From contig CAKSHJ010000008.1 in NCBI GenBank assembly GCA_934457095.1, positions 11,009 through 75,008 of the forward strand: a stretch of DNA of 64,000 nt, read 5' to 3'. The DNA comes from an uncultured Eubacteriales bacterium. GTDB lineage: Bacteria > Bacillota > Clostridia > Oscillospirales > Acutalibacteraceae. Below are positions 34,846 through 42,908 of this stretch, piece after piece (the first letter of the stretch is position 1; every line of letters starts with the position of its first letter). The notes beneath the pieces were generated by a model that was given only the letters and a program-made list of their open reading frames with translations, did no database searches and was not told the origin of the DNA. A program made the position numbers and the translations under genes.

Positions 34846-37800
34846 TTATGCTTGAATCCAATTTTTGCTTTGCAGGCAGGCCGGAATCTCTACGCCGTAG
34901 GTGTTGCGTTGGTACTCGTAATTGCCCGGCGTGGCGCTGGAATAGTCGCCGTAGCTGAATACTTTGGCCTCGCCTAAACGCCTGTACACTAAGCCCGCAT
35001 AGCAGGTTTTGCTCGCGTGGTGCCATAGTAGCATCTCGGACCCAAATGCGTGTGCGTCTGCGTAATTTAAATCGTGCTCTACTTCTACGCTGTCGTCAAA
35101 CCGCACATAGGCCGAACTCATGTAGCCTACTGTGCCGTCGGCAAGCTGTACTTTGTACCAGCCCGCTTTTTGCGCGTCGTCGTAGCTTGCTTGTAAAACG
35201 CTGACGTTAACGCCTTGGCTGACCGTGCGCAGTACCGTTGCTGTACGATCCTTGTCTCCGTAAAGCTTGGCTCCCTCGAACGTTACGCTGCCCGGCAGGC
35301 TTCTGCCTGCTGCGATTTGCGGCGGGACTACCGCGTTTTTCATGATTTCTCTCAGGTCCATTTCGGAACTGCTGTTCCAGTGGCCCGCGCCGATGTTATA
35401 TGAGAAGCTGACCAACGCGTCAAATTGAGATTGGCTTGCTTTCATATTGTATGTTTCTAAGAATCGGTTTACCTCTGTGGTGTAGCGGCCGGCGTTTATG
35501 GACTTAATTAACAAAGACCATGCCTCGGTTTTGGACATATTGTTGTAAAATTGCGTGCCCATTGTGAAGGTTTGGCCGTAGCCGATGGTCGGGATGCCGC
35601 CTGCTAAGCTGTCGCCGTATACCGTGGCACGATAGCCCTCCCATGCCGCAATGCGCTCAATCATCTCGTCGCTGATGCGCCGGGTCTCGTGGGTGGAGGT
35701 GTTCGCGTCCGTTGTTTGTACGGTGTAGGCGTCGGTGATGAAGCCGGTGGCGCTCATAACCCCGTTTTGCGAGGAGAATGCCTCGATTTGATGCCGGCCG
35801 GCTGAAGTGAGTATGGCGGAGGCCTTCCAGACCCGGGTGATTACGCCGTTGCAGTCCTCTGTGGTGTAGACGTTCGCCGTTACCACTTTGGTGCTGCCGT
35901 CGCTCTGCTTGACCGAAAATTGTACCGAATCTCTCGTGTCGTCGGTCACTGCGACCAATTGTACGGCTCTGCCTACTTCCGCGATGTTCGGCGAAGTGTA
36001 GGCCGTGCGCACAGGCTCGCTTTGCGTTACCGTAATCGTGTAGCTTGTTCCTGCGGGACCGGTAATTGTGCAGGTGCCGGGCCCGACTCCCGTTACATAG
36101 CCGTTGGAGACCGTTGCCACCTGATTGCTGCTGCTGTACCATGCGCCGGTGGTGCCTGCCAGATAAAGCGTTTTGCCTACGGGCAATGTGTTGCCGGTGC
36201 TGGCGCTGTCGTTGGAGGAATTGCTGTTGTTCGGTTGATTTTCGCCCACTTTGCCCAGATATTCTTTGGAAACATAGCCTTCTAAGCCGGAGGTTGTTTT
36301 AATTTTGGCCCAGCCGGCATTGCTGTTGTCCAATACCTGAAGCACCTGACCGAACGCAGCCGTGCCGATTCTTGCGTATTGCGTGCCCATGCCGCTGCGG
36401 ATATTCAGCACGTCTGCCGTTACTTGGGCATATTCCGGCTCTGCCGGGGTGTTCTCGCTGCTTTCGCCCGCGGGGTCTTCTACGGTTTCCTCTTGCAGGG
36501 TGATGTATTCTCTGTATACATAGCCTACCGTTCCGCTGTCGCTCTGCACTTTTACCCATTGTGCGTCACTGTTGTCCAGAACGGCTACCGTTTCGTCTCT
36601 TTTGAGCATGTCTATAATCGCGGCGTAGGTGCTTTTGCCTCGGCGCACATTCAGCATATCCGCTGTTATGCGCCCGCGCAGGTTTTCTTCCGATTTGCGC
36701 TGCATGTCTAAATACGCGCCCGCTACGTAGCCGATCAGGCCGCTGTCTGTTTTGATTTTTATCCAGCTGCTGTCGCTGCTGTCTAATACGGTGACTTCTT
36801 CGCCGTCCCATAGCATACCCACAATGGCGTAGCTCGTACCTCGGCCGTTGCGGATATTCAGCACGCTCGCCTTTACCGTTGCCGGCGTATTTTCATAGGA
36901 CGTTGCGGTGAGGGAAAGGTACTCTCCGGCAGCGTAGCCCTCTGTGCCCGCGGCGGTTCTCACTTTGAGCCAGTTGTTGTCGGCGCTGCTTAATACGGAA
37001 ACCGTTTCTCCTTGGCGCACCGTGCCCATGACCGCTGTGTTGACTCCTCTGCCGCGGCGCACATTCAGCACGTCTGCGTCCACGGTGGCAGTTTGTTCTG
37101 CGGCCTCCATTGCCAGATATTCTCTGTATACATAACCCGTTACGCTGCCGGCTGTTTGAATCTGTATCCAGTCGCTGTCGCTGCTGTCCAAAACGGTGAC
37201 TGCCGCGCCCTCGGTCAGACCGCCGATAATCGGGCTGTCGGTTCCTTTGCTGCTTCTGATGTTCAGATAGTCTACGATGACGCTTGCTTTGTCTGAGGCC
37301 GTTTGCCGGGCGGCTTGCACGGTTATATTTACTCCCGAGGACGCTCCGTTTGCATGGATTTGAATTTGACCCATGCCCGCTTTTAACGCGTTGATTTGGT
37401 AGACAAAGGCGTTGCCTTCTCTGCGCAAATACGTTGCCTGCACAACTCCTGCGTTGGTGGAGACCGCTGCCGGTTTACTTTCATCGGAAATCGTTGCCGT
37501 TAGGATAAAATTCTCTCCTGCGGCGACGGTTTTCTCCGTTTCGCTTAATGTAATTTCCGTCGGCTCTGCTTCTGCTTTTAAATAGTCCTTGCTGCAATAG
37601 CCTACTTTACCGTCGTTGGTGCGGATTTTTGTCCAGGTGGCATCGCTGTCATCCAGCACCTCTACCACGGAACCCTTTGCTAATACGGTTAAAATTCCGT
37701 AGCGAAAGCCTGCTCCGGCTCGCAAATTTAAATAATCTTGCGTCACGGCTCTGTCAAGAGACGCTGCTGCTTCCGTTTGGGCCTCGGCCGGGCCGGAGAT

Positions 37801-38313
37801 TTGCAGGAACATTCTGTTGCAATAGCCTACCTGACCGCTTTCGGTTTGTACTTTGACCCATTTTTCGTTGCTGTTATCTAAAACTGTTACGGTGTCATTT
37901 TTGTACAGCATGGCAATGACCGGGTGGTCTGTGCCGGCGCCGCTTCGCAAATTGACAAAATTGCCGCTTAAAACACCGGTTCCTTGCCCCTCCTCCGGAA
38001 GAGCGGACAGTGTTTTTACATAACTTTTGCTGCAGTAACCTACTGCTCCGCTGGAGGTTTGCACCTTAGACCATTCTGCGTTGCTGTTGTCTAAAACTGT
38101 AATCAGTTCTCCGCTGGACAAATTTCCGATGATGGAAAAATCGGTTCCCGCGCCGCTTCGCAAATGCACATAATCGCCCGTCATGGTAGCCGCACTCACC
38201 GAAGAAGCCGCCGCTTTAGCTCCGCCCCCCAGCGTTAATGATGTAAAGAAAACAGTCGCAATGCACAAGGCAGAGAGCATTGCCGTTAAAATTCTTTTTA
38301 ACGAAATTCGCAT
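34846..38313 (-). CDS. Large secreted multi-SH3 protein with GH24 lysozyme domain
   Basis: From ATG 38313 (GGGAGG upstream) the protein has about 1,155 residues. It starts with a signal peptide (SLKRILTAMLSALCIATVFF) and has eight bacterial SH3 repeats, each ending like VLDNSN..W.K.QT..G..GY. A beta-sandwich insert lies between repeats 3 and 4 and two Ig-like segments after repeat 8. The GH24 domain follows: MIERIAAWEGYRATVYGDSL, then PTIGYGQTF, with Glu, Asp and Thr placed as in T4 lysozyme. A ninth SH3 and a unique tail close it. It probably cuts peptidoglycan in cell wall turnover. Confidence 0.9.
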   Translation of the reverse strand: MRISLKRILTAMLSALCIATVFFTSLTLGGGAKAAASSVSAATMTGDYVHLRSGAGTDFSIIGNLSSGELITVLDNSNAEWSKVQTSSGAVGYCSKSYVKTLSALPEEGQGTGVLSGNFVNLRSGAGTDHPVIAMLYKNDTVTVLDNSNEKWVKVQTESGQVGYCNRMFLQISGPAEAQTEAAASLDRAVTQDYLNLRAGAGFRYGILTVLAKGSVVEVLDDSDATWTKIRTNDGKVGYCSKDYLKAEAEPTEITLSETEKTVAAGENFILTATISDESKPAAVSTNAGVVQATYLRREGNAFVYQINALKAGMGQIQIHANGASSGVNITVQAARQTASDKASVIVDYLNIRSSKGTDSPIIGGLTEGAAVTVLDSSDSDWIQIQTAGSVTGYVYREYLAMEAAEQTATVDADVLNVRRGRGVNTAVMGTVRQGETVSVLSSADNNWLKVRTAAGTEGYAAGEYLSLTATSYENTPATVKASVLNIRNGRGTSYAIVGMLWDGEEVTVLDSSDSSWIKIKTDSGLIGYVAGAYLDMQRKSEENLRGRITADMLNVRRGKSTYAAIIDMLKRDETVAVLDNSDAQWVKVQSDSGTVGYVYREYITLQEETVEDPAGESSENTPAEPEYAQVTADVLNIRSGMGTQYARIGTAAFGQVLQVLDNSNAGWAKIKTTSGLEGYVSKEYLGKVGENQPNNSNSSNDSASTGNTLPVGKTLYLAGTTGAWYSSSNQVATVSNGYVTGVGPGTCTITGPAGTSYTITVTQSEPVRTAYTSPNIAEVGRAVQLVAVTDDTRDSVQFSVKQSDGSTKVVTANVYTTEDCNGVITRVWKASAILTSAGRHQIEAFSSQNGVMSATGFITDAYTVQTTDANTSTHETRRISDEMIERIAAWEGYRATVYGDSLAGGIPTIGYGQTFTMGTQFYNNMSKTEAWSLLIKSINAGRYTTEVNRFLETYNMKASQSQFDALVSFSYNIGAGHWNSSSEMDLREIMKNAVVPPQIAAGRSLPGSVTFEGAKLYGDKDRTATVLRTVSQGVNVSVLQASYDDAQKAGWYKVQLADGTVGYMSSAYVRFDDSVEVEHDLNYADAHAFGSEMLLWHHASKTCYAGLVYRRLGEAKVFSYGDYSSATPGNYEYQRNTYGVEIPACLQSKNWIQA

Positions 38314-38414
38314 AAAAGAACTACCTCCCAAAAAATAATCACGATCGCCGCAAATGCAAACAGAGCCTGAGAGAAAAAATTCTCATTTGCTTACGATAAA
38401 TTTTTCATATTAAA

Positions 38415-38443
38415 AGTATACATGAATTTTCTAACAGAATCAA
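38415..38443 (-). promoter_or_regulatory. Promoter of the SH3/lysozyme gene
   Basis: On the minus strand TTGATT (38443-38438) and TATACT (38420-38415) have 17-base spacing. The leader is about 95 bases. The 280 bases between this promoter and the tRNA contain no other gene that I can see. Confidence 0.75.
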
Positions 38444-38725
38444 CAAAAAATCGTCATTTTTTCAACAATTGGTTAAATTTTGTGGAATGTCGCATATATT
38501 TTTACTTATTTTTATCAAAAACATCAAATATAGCGATGCTTACCGATACCGCTTACCTATATATTGTGTTTTCGGATTCCATTTTCTTACAATTTATCCG
38601 GGGCTGCTTCTCCCTTTGGGGCGCGTTTATTTTTTCTTTTTCAGATTTTCTTGGCAGGAAATTTTCTCTCAATGCTTGCAATTTTTCAAATTGCCGTGTA
38701 TAATGGTTCTCGGCATTAAAAATAA

Positions 38726-38809
38726 GCGGCAGTGCTGGAACTGGCAGACAGGCACGTTTGAGGGGCGTGTGTCTTTGACGTATGGGTTCAAGTCCCATCT
38801 GCCGCACCA
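38726..38809 (+). tRNA. tRNA-Leu (GAG)
   Basis: The 84-base sequence folds as a class II tRNA. The acceptor GCGGCAG pairs with CTGCCGC, the anticodon stem CACGT/GCGTG encloses loop TTGAGGG with anticodon GAG, a long variable arm follows, and the T-arm is ATGGG TTCAAGT CCCAT. The CCA end is encoded (38807-38809). It lies at the left boundary of the prophage. Confidence 0.95.
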
Positions 38810-38816
38810 ATTTATG

Positions 38817-38852
38817 AAAAACGGCTGACCTGCGCGGGTTTAGTCGTTTTTT
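38817..38852 (+). terminator. Terminator of tRNA-Leu
   Basis: AAAACGGCT and AGTCGTTTT pair around a GC-rich loop, followed by TTTT. Confidence 0.65.
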
Positions 38853-38894
38853 CTTTGCTGATATATCCTTGTAATATACTGATAAGTACACTTT

Positions 38895-38916
38895 ACTACG
38901 ACACTACTACGACACT
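38895..38916. repeat. Tandem 11-base repeat near the tRNA, candidate attachment or integrase arm site
   Basis: ACTACGACACT occurs twice without a gap (38895-38905 and 38906-38916), between the tRNA terminator and the first prophage gene. No right-hand partner is visible in the window. Confidence 0.4.
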
Positions 38917-38940
38917 TGTACCAACCATAAGCAAAAAAGT

Positions 38941-38973
38941 CCTCCCTTGCCGGATTGCAAGAGAGGGTTTTTT
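38941..38973. terminator. Hairpin terminator between tRNA region and hicB
   Basis: CCTCCCTTGC (38941-38950) pairs with GCAAGAGAGG (38957-38966) with one mismatch. A T-run follows on the plus strand and an A-run precedes it, so it can stop hicAB transcription too. Confidence 0.75.
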
Positions 38974-39370
38974 ACTGTAAATGTAGTGTTTCTTTTAAGG
39001 CTCTTTGTAAAACCTGGGAAAAATTGATATTCTCACTTTTAGCCGCTTCATTTAACCATGCGGGAATAGTTAGTGTTTTATTTACCGCTCTATTATCCGT
39101 TTTCTTTAAGTAGTTCACCCAGTCGAATTCGACTAATGCAACAAACTGCCCTTTATTTACTTTTACATCTTCCGGTTTGCTTGCTTCCGGTAAAGTATAC
39201 GATTTTGTGTCCTTTTGCTCTTCTACGAAAAGTCCAAGTGCGTCCTTAATATTTTCGTATGCCTCTGCTAGGGTATCTCCCTGTGATATACACCCCTGCA
39301 CATCAGGCAACCATACAGAATATCCGGGATTTTCAGATTGAAAGACTGCCGGATATAAAATTTTATTCAA
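38972..39370 (-). CDS. hicB: HicB family antitoxin
   Basis: The 132-residue protein has the HicB degenerate RNase H-like domain (YPAVFQSENPGYSVWLPDVQ, GCISQGDTLAEAYENIKDAL) and a C-terminal ribbon-helix-helix segment (LTIPAWLNEAAKSENINFSQ) for DNA binding. It neutralises HicA and represses the operon. It lies 41 bases after hicA, a toxin-first order typical of hicAB. Confidence 0.93.
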   Translation of the reverse strand: MNKILYPAVFQSENPGYSVWLPDVQGCISQGDTLAEAYENIKDALGLFVEEQKDTKSYTLPEASKPEDVKVNKGQFVALVEFDWVNYLKKTDNRAVNKTLTIPAWLNEAAKSENINFSQVLQRALKETLHLQ

Positions 39371-39411
39371 AGCTATCCCCCCCTAATATTAGTATATGAA
39401 AAGTTGCGAGA

Positions 39412-39600
39412 TTACTTCAACCCCGCATCTTTCAATATTTTTTGTTCTGTTCCTTTTTTTAAATCTTTGCAATGAAATGGCACCGTTGTCATTTTGTTAG
39501 TTTGTGGATTTTTGAAAAACTTATGCGAACCATTTGTTCTGACACATTCAAAACCACTTGATTCGAGAAGTTTTATCATTTCTTTCGGTGTCATTGGCAT
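39412..39600 (-). CDS. hicA: HicA family toxin (mRNA interferase)
   Basis: The 62-residue protein has the double-stranded RNA-binding fold of HicA: MTPKEMIKLLESSGFECVRT, GSHKFFKNP with the catalytic histidine, TTVPFHCKDLKKGTEQKILK. It cuts mRNA when HicB is degraded. As prophage cargo it may stabilise the element or act against other phages. Confidence 0.93.
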   Translation of the reverse strand: MPMTPKEMIKLLESSGFECVRTNGSHKFFKNPQTNKMTTVPFHCKDLKKGTEQKILKDAGLK

Positions 39601-39629
39601 TGTTTTTGTACCTCCTTTGCTGTATTTAT

Positions 39630-39659
39630 ATTATAACACATGTTTACACGTGTTGTCAA
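39630..39659 (-). promoter_or_regulatory. hicAB promoter with operator between the boxes
   Basis: On the minus strand TTGACA (39659-39654) and TATAAT (39635-39630) are spaced by 18 bases. The spacer ACACGTGTAAACATGTGT is a near-perfect palindrome with ACACGTGT-type arms. HicB binding there would block the polymerase. Confidence 0.75.
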
Positions 39660-39703
39660 TGTTGTGTTAAAAAGATTTTTATAAATTTTCGCAAAAAAAT
39701 TAG

Positions 39704-39737
39704 CCCTCTACCATTATGGTAGAGGGTTAATTGCACT
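39704..39737 (-). terminator. Terminator of the prophage late operon
   Basis: CCCTCTACCAT (39704-39714) and ATGGTAGAGGG (39716-39726) form an 11-bp stem. On the minus strand TTTTTTT follows shortly after. It separates the holin gene from hicAB. Confidence 0.8.
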
Positions 39738-39740
39738 GTG

Positions 39741-40058
39741 TTATTTCTGTTCAGTGTCGCTGTCGGTTTTGTCTTTATTGGAGAATTGTTTGAATAACTG
39801 GTTGGCGTATACGCTGGCTCCGCTGACAAGCACGCCTTGCGTTAAGGCTGTGAAGATTGCCATGCCTACCGCTTGCGGGCTGCTCAAATCGCTTGTGCAT
39901 AACACATAGATAATGGACAGCGCGACGCCGCAGCCGCCTACAATCAGCGGAATAAATTTATCTTTGACTGTCTCTGCCTTTTTGCACGCCATACCGATGA
40001 TGTACAGCACCGGAATTAAAATTAAAAGTTCTGCCTTGATATATTCTGAAAAATCCAT
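39741..40058 (-). CDS. Phage holin
   Basis: The 105-residue protein has three hydrophobic stretches (LLILIPVLYIIGMAC, FIPLIVGGCGVALSIIYVL, AVGMAIFTALTQGVLVSGAS) and a charged tail, the layout of A118 Hol118-like holins. It follows the endolysin gene at a 13-base distance, the usual lysis cassette. It would form membrane lesions that release the endolysin. Confidence 0.8.
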   Translation of the reverse strand: MDFSEYIKAELLILIPVLYIIGMACKKAETVKDKFIPLIVGGCGVALSIIYVLCTSDLSSPQAVGMAIFTALTQGVLVSGASVYANQLFKQFSNKDKTDSDTEQK

Positions 40059-40071
40059 TATTAAGTTCCTC

Positions 40072-40703
40072 CTAAATAATTTCCATTCTTAATTCTTTCA
40101 CCGGTACGCCGAATGCTCCCGCGTAGCCGTCTTGACCGTTACCCTTTTCATTATCGTACTGCCAGTCATAATTGTTGACCTTGTATTTCACTTTGCGGTA
40201 CGGTATGCCGTCCGGTGTAAAATAGTACGCTTCAAGCGCGTCAATTACCTTGTCGTTTCCGGCGTAGCCATATACCAAATCGTTGATGTCGCAGCCGGAC
40301 ACAAACGGCAGCCAGCCGCCGCCGAGAATATGCACGCGGTATTGAATCGTGCCGACGTTTGTGCGCATTGCTTAATTAACGATTCATACGCCTTGTCGCT
40401 CACATGCCAGTTCCCACCCAGCTCGTCGTTTGCAACCTCAATTGTAATTGCCCGCTGGTCGTTCCACGGGCTGGAGCTTGCCCATGACCGTTTATTTTCG
40501 TCCACCATGCCCGCAATCCGGCCGTCGGAGCCGATACAGTAATTCGCGCTTGCCTGCCGTGCAGGATTGGAGAGCAAATTACAGCAGGCCTCCACGCTCA
40601 AATTTCCCGCCATATGATGGATTGTGATTTTACTGATTTTCTCCGTTCTGTCATTGCAATTCGGGCTCTCTTTTTTGTAACAAATCCATTCGCTCAATCC
40701 CAT
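40072..40703 (-). pseudogene. N-acetylmuramoyl-L-alanine amidase (endolysin) with internal deletion and frameshift
   Basis: The 5' frame (40703 to about 40370) gives the start of an amidase_2 domain: KISKITIHHMAGNLSVEACC with the first zinc histidine, NYCIGSDGRIAGMVDENKRS, AITIEVANDELGGNWHVSD. At about 40368 the meaningful sequence jumps to another frame: TIQYRVHILGGGWLPFVSGC to the stop at 40072, a lysin C-terminal domain. The second half of the catalytic domain, with the remaining zinc ligands, is missing. The enzyme should be inactive. Confidence 0.85.
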
Positions 40704-40714
40704 AGAAAATCCTC

Positions 40715-40822
40715 CTATTCTTCACCTTTGTTATTGATCAATTCTTCGTTTGCTTGCGCCGGAATTTGCTCCGGGTCTGTAATCAATTCTGCGGGTGTGA
40801 AATTTTTATCCATTCCGTCACC
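40715..40822 (-). CDS. Short prophage protein, translationally coupled
   Basis: A GTG at 40822 overlaps the TGA of the upstream gene in a GTGA and is preceded by GGAGG-rich sequence. The 35-residue frame reads FTPAELITDPEQIPAQANEE and LINNKGEE, resembling small XkdX-region proteins of Bacillota phages. An ATG at 40814 is in a different frame and gives only nonsense. Low certainty because of length. Confidence 0.35.
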   Translation of the reverse strand, partial: GDGMDKNFTPAELITDPEQIPAQANEELINNKGEE

Positions 40823-42434
40823 TCCTCTCGCTAAGTTGTTGCAGCTTGTCTGTGCTCATAAGCGGCAGTTGCCGCAGGTCTTGCATTTCGCGACTGACAA
40901 AGCTGTTGCCGCCCAACTTTGTGTAGGTTGTGTAAAGCTCCTCCAAGGCCAGCAGCAAATATTTTGAGATGTAGCCGTCTCTCATGCACTGCGAATGCGC
41001 TTTACTAATGCGGTCTCGTGCGATTGCAAGCAAGGATTGTTTCATCAGCTCATTGTCCGCGGTGTTTTTTGCAACATATTCCTCTAACGAGTTGCGCAAC
41101 GATTTGATTTCCCCGTGCAGATTGCTTCCTGCCTCGGTCACCGCCGTGCTGATTGCTTCTTTTTTTGTGGTTCTGAAGTCATAATCCTTGCTATCTGTCC
41201 ACGACAAGGTAACAGCGTTGCCGGTATTCACCGTGCCGGGAGACGCGCTCGGATCGGACGGCGCGGTAGGGCGTATATTTTTGCGGTAACTGCCCACATA
41301 GGTGTTTTGGTCGGTCAATACGCCGTCCGTACCAACACCTACAACATTAAACCGAAACCACTTTCCGCGCCATGCGTCCGAAGCGTCAACAAGCACCCAC
41401 CGCTGGTCGGTGTATTGCTTGCGGTCATACACTACAACGCTCCCCGTTTTGAGCACTTGGCCGAGACAATAATTTTGGTTAAAAAAAGGTACTATGTAGT
41501 AGGATTTATCGGACAAACCGGTAGCCACTAACACAAAACGCTGATTCGCCGCCCCACTCCTCTGATAGATCCCGATCGTGCGTCCGTTGTACGCCTCCGA
41601 ATTTGGCACCGTCAACACATGGGCTGTAGAATCATTCGCGTGGAAGTAATATGTATTTGTTTCCCCCGGAACACTCTCAAGACTCCAGCGTTGTGCAGGC
41701 GAGCCGTTATACTTGTAAGCATTTACCGATTGCGCATCTTGGAATAAGCAGTCGTTTACGTCAAGACACTTGCCGTTTGCAACATTTTTAATATAGTACA
41801 TGGGGTGCCTTGTCAACCCGTTCCATGTGTAGGAACCTCGGTTTACTGAGGATGTAACAGACCCGATACGTGTTGACCCCTGGTAATTGCCGTTCCATGT
41901 ATCGCTTTCCTGCGTGTAGATGTCGTACCTTGATATTCCCTTTGTACCAAGCCCAAATGCACTCCAGTCTATGCGCGTGGTTTCAAACCATGCATCCACT
42001 TTGGGGGCCGGCACCGTAACGGACACGCTACCCCGAGATGGGGCAACATACCCGGAACCGTATGAAAACGTCACCTCTACACCGTTACCCCACGCGCCGG
42101 AATTGGGATAAACGCAAAAACCGGCTCTTAAGGTACCGGCATCGTAATTGCCGGTGTCTACCGTAAAACTGTTCCAGTACCACTTCTCCGCCCATTGCGT
42201 TTCGCTGTTGGATTTGCATTGCACGTCCGCCCCTTGTACCCATTTTCCGGCGGTATCATACCAGCCCCAGCTGACATTGACGCCATATCCCCACCAACTT
42301 GAACCTGTTAACGCTTTCAGAACAAGTGCAAACGACACGGTTATTTTCGTGCCGTCTCTTATAACGGCGTCCTCGTGTACATCTATGCTAATAACCGGGC
42401 TGTTGCCCATAGAAGTTGTGGCCTTATAACCCAT
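40818..42434 (-). CDS. Tail-associated protein with ricin-type lectin domain, fused to a second phage protein
   Basis: The 538-residue frame contains a beta-rich N-terminus (1-200), then a ricin B-type lectin (about 210-360) with the Q-x-W-type repeats PAQRWSLES, ANQRFVLVA and TDQRWVLVD. A fibronectin-like segment breaks off at LSWTDSKDYD (about 418) and runs directly into FRTTKKEAISTAVTEAG ... LLLALEELYTTYTKLGGNSF. That is the C-terminal part of a separate small phage protein normally encoded near the holin. I see this as an in-frame deletion fusion. The lectin may bind host surface sugars. Confidence 0.75.
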   Translation of the reverse strand: MGYKATTSMGNSPVISIDVHEDAVIRDGTKITVSFALVLKALTGSSWWGYGVNVSWGWYDTAGKWVQGADVQCKSNSETQWAEKWYWNSFTVDTGNYDAGTLRAGFCVYPNSGAWGNGVEVTFSYGSGYVAPSRGSVSVTVPAPKVDAWFETTRIDWSAFGLGTKGISRYDIYTQESDTWNGNYQGSTRIGSVTSSVNRGSYTWNGLTRHPMYYIKNVANGKCLDVNDCLFQDAQSVNAYKYNGSPAQRWSLESVPGETNTYYFHANDSTAHVLTVPNSEAYNGRTIGIYQRSGAANQRFVLVATGLSDKSYYIVPFFNQNYCLGQVLKTGSVVVYDRKQYTDQRWVLVDASDAWRGKWFRFNVVGVGTDGVLTDQNTYVGSYRKNIRPTAPSDPSASPGTVNTGNAVTLSWTDSKDYDFRTTKKEAISTAVTEAGSNLHGEIKSLRNSLEEYVAKNTADNELMKQSLLAIARDRISKAHSQCMRDGYISKYLLLALEELYTTYTKLGGNSFVSREMQDLRQLPLMSTDKLQQLSERR

Positions 42435-42446
42435 GAGCGCCCCTCC

Positions 42447-42908
42447 TTAAGTAATCGGTTTCAGCCATATTTTTCCCGGTTGTACGGTCGGCTGCGTAGC
42501 GGAAACAATAAACAGTTCGCCGCTTATATTTTTTGCCGGTGGCGTTTGCAGCAGCTTACCCTCGGCATCAAGTCCGGCGATTCCACCCGGCTGATTCATT
42601 CGGGTAGCATCTAACGCGCCTACATCGCTTGCAGACAGGGTAATATTTTCCGACAATACTTTACCGTTTACGGTTCGACTGACCGGTACAGCGCCTACAT
42701 CGGCGGCATTGGGCATTTGCACAAGCTTTCCGTCTGCATCAAGCCCTGCAATACCACCGGCAGCTCCGATTTCGTCTTTTCCCAGCTTCGATGCAGTCAG
42801 TTCTTGTATTTTACCGTCCAAAATGTCCGAGTTCTCGTTGTGGTCTTGAATGTTGTAAAAGTCCTCCGGCTTTGGCTTTTTCAGCTGTAAATTTGGTGTG
42901 TTATCCAT
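42447..42908 (-). CDS. Phage tail fibre-like protein
   Basis: The 153-residue protein starts NLQLKKPKPEDFYNIQDHNE, a common start of tail fibre or collar proteins in Clostridia phages. It contains GGIAGLDADGKLVQMP and again GGIAGLDAEGKLLQTP, a repeat typical of fibre shafts. The C-terminus LFIVSATQPTVQPGKIWLKP is also shared by such proteins. It overlaps the baseplate gene by 8 bases. Confidence 0.75.
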   Translation of the reverse strand: MDNTPNLQLKKPKPEDFYNIQDHNENSDILDGKIQELTASKLGKDEIGAAGGIAGLDADGKLVQMPNAADVGAVPVSRTVNGKVLSENITLSASDVGALDATRMNQPGGIAGLDAEGKLLQTPPAKNISGELFIVSATQPTVQPGKIWLKPIT

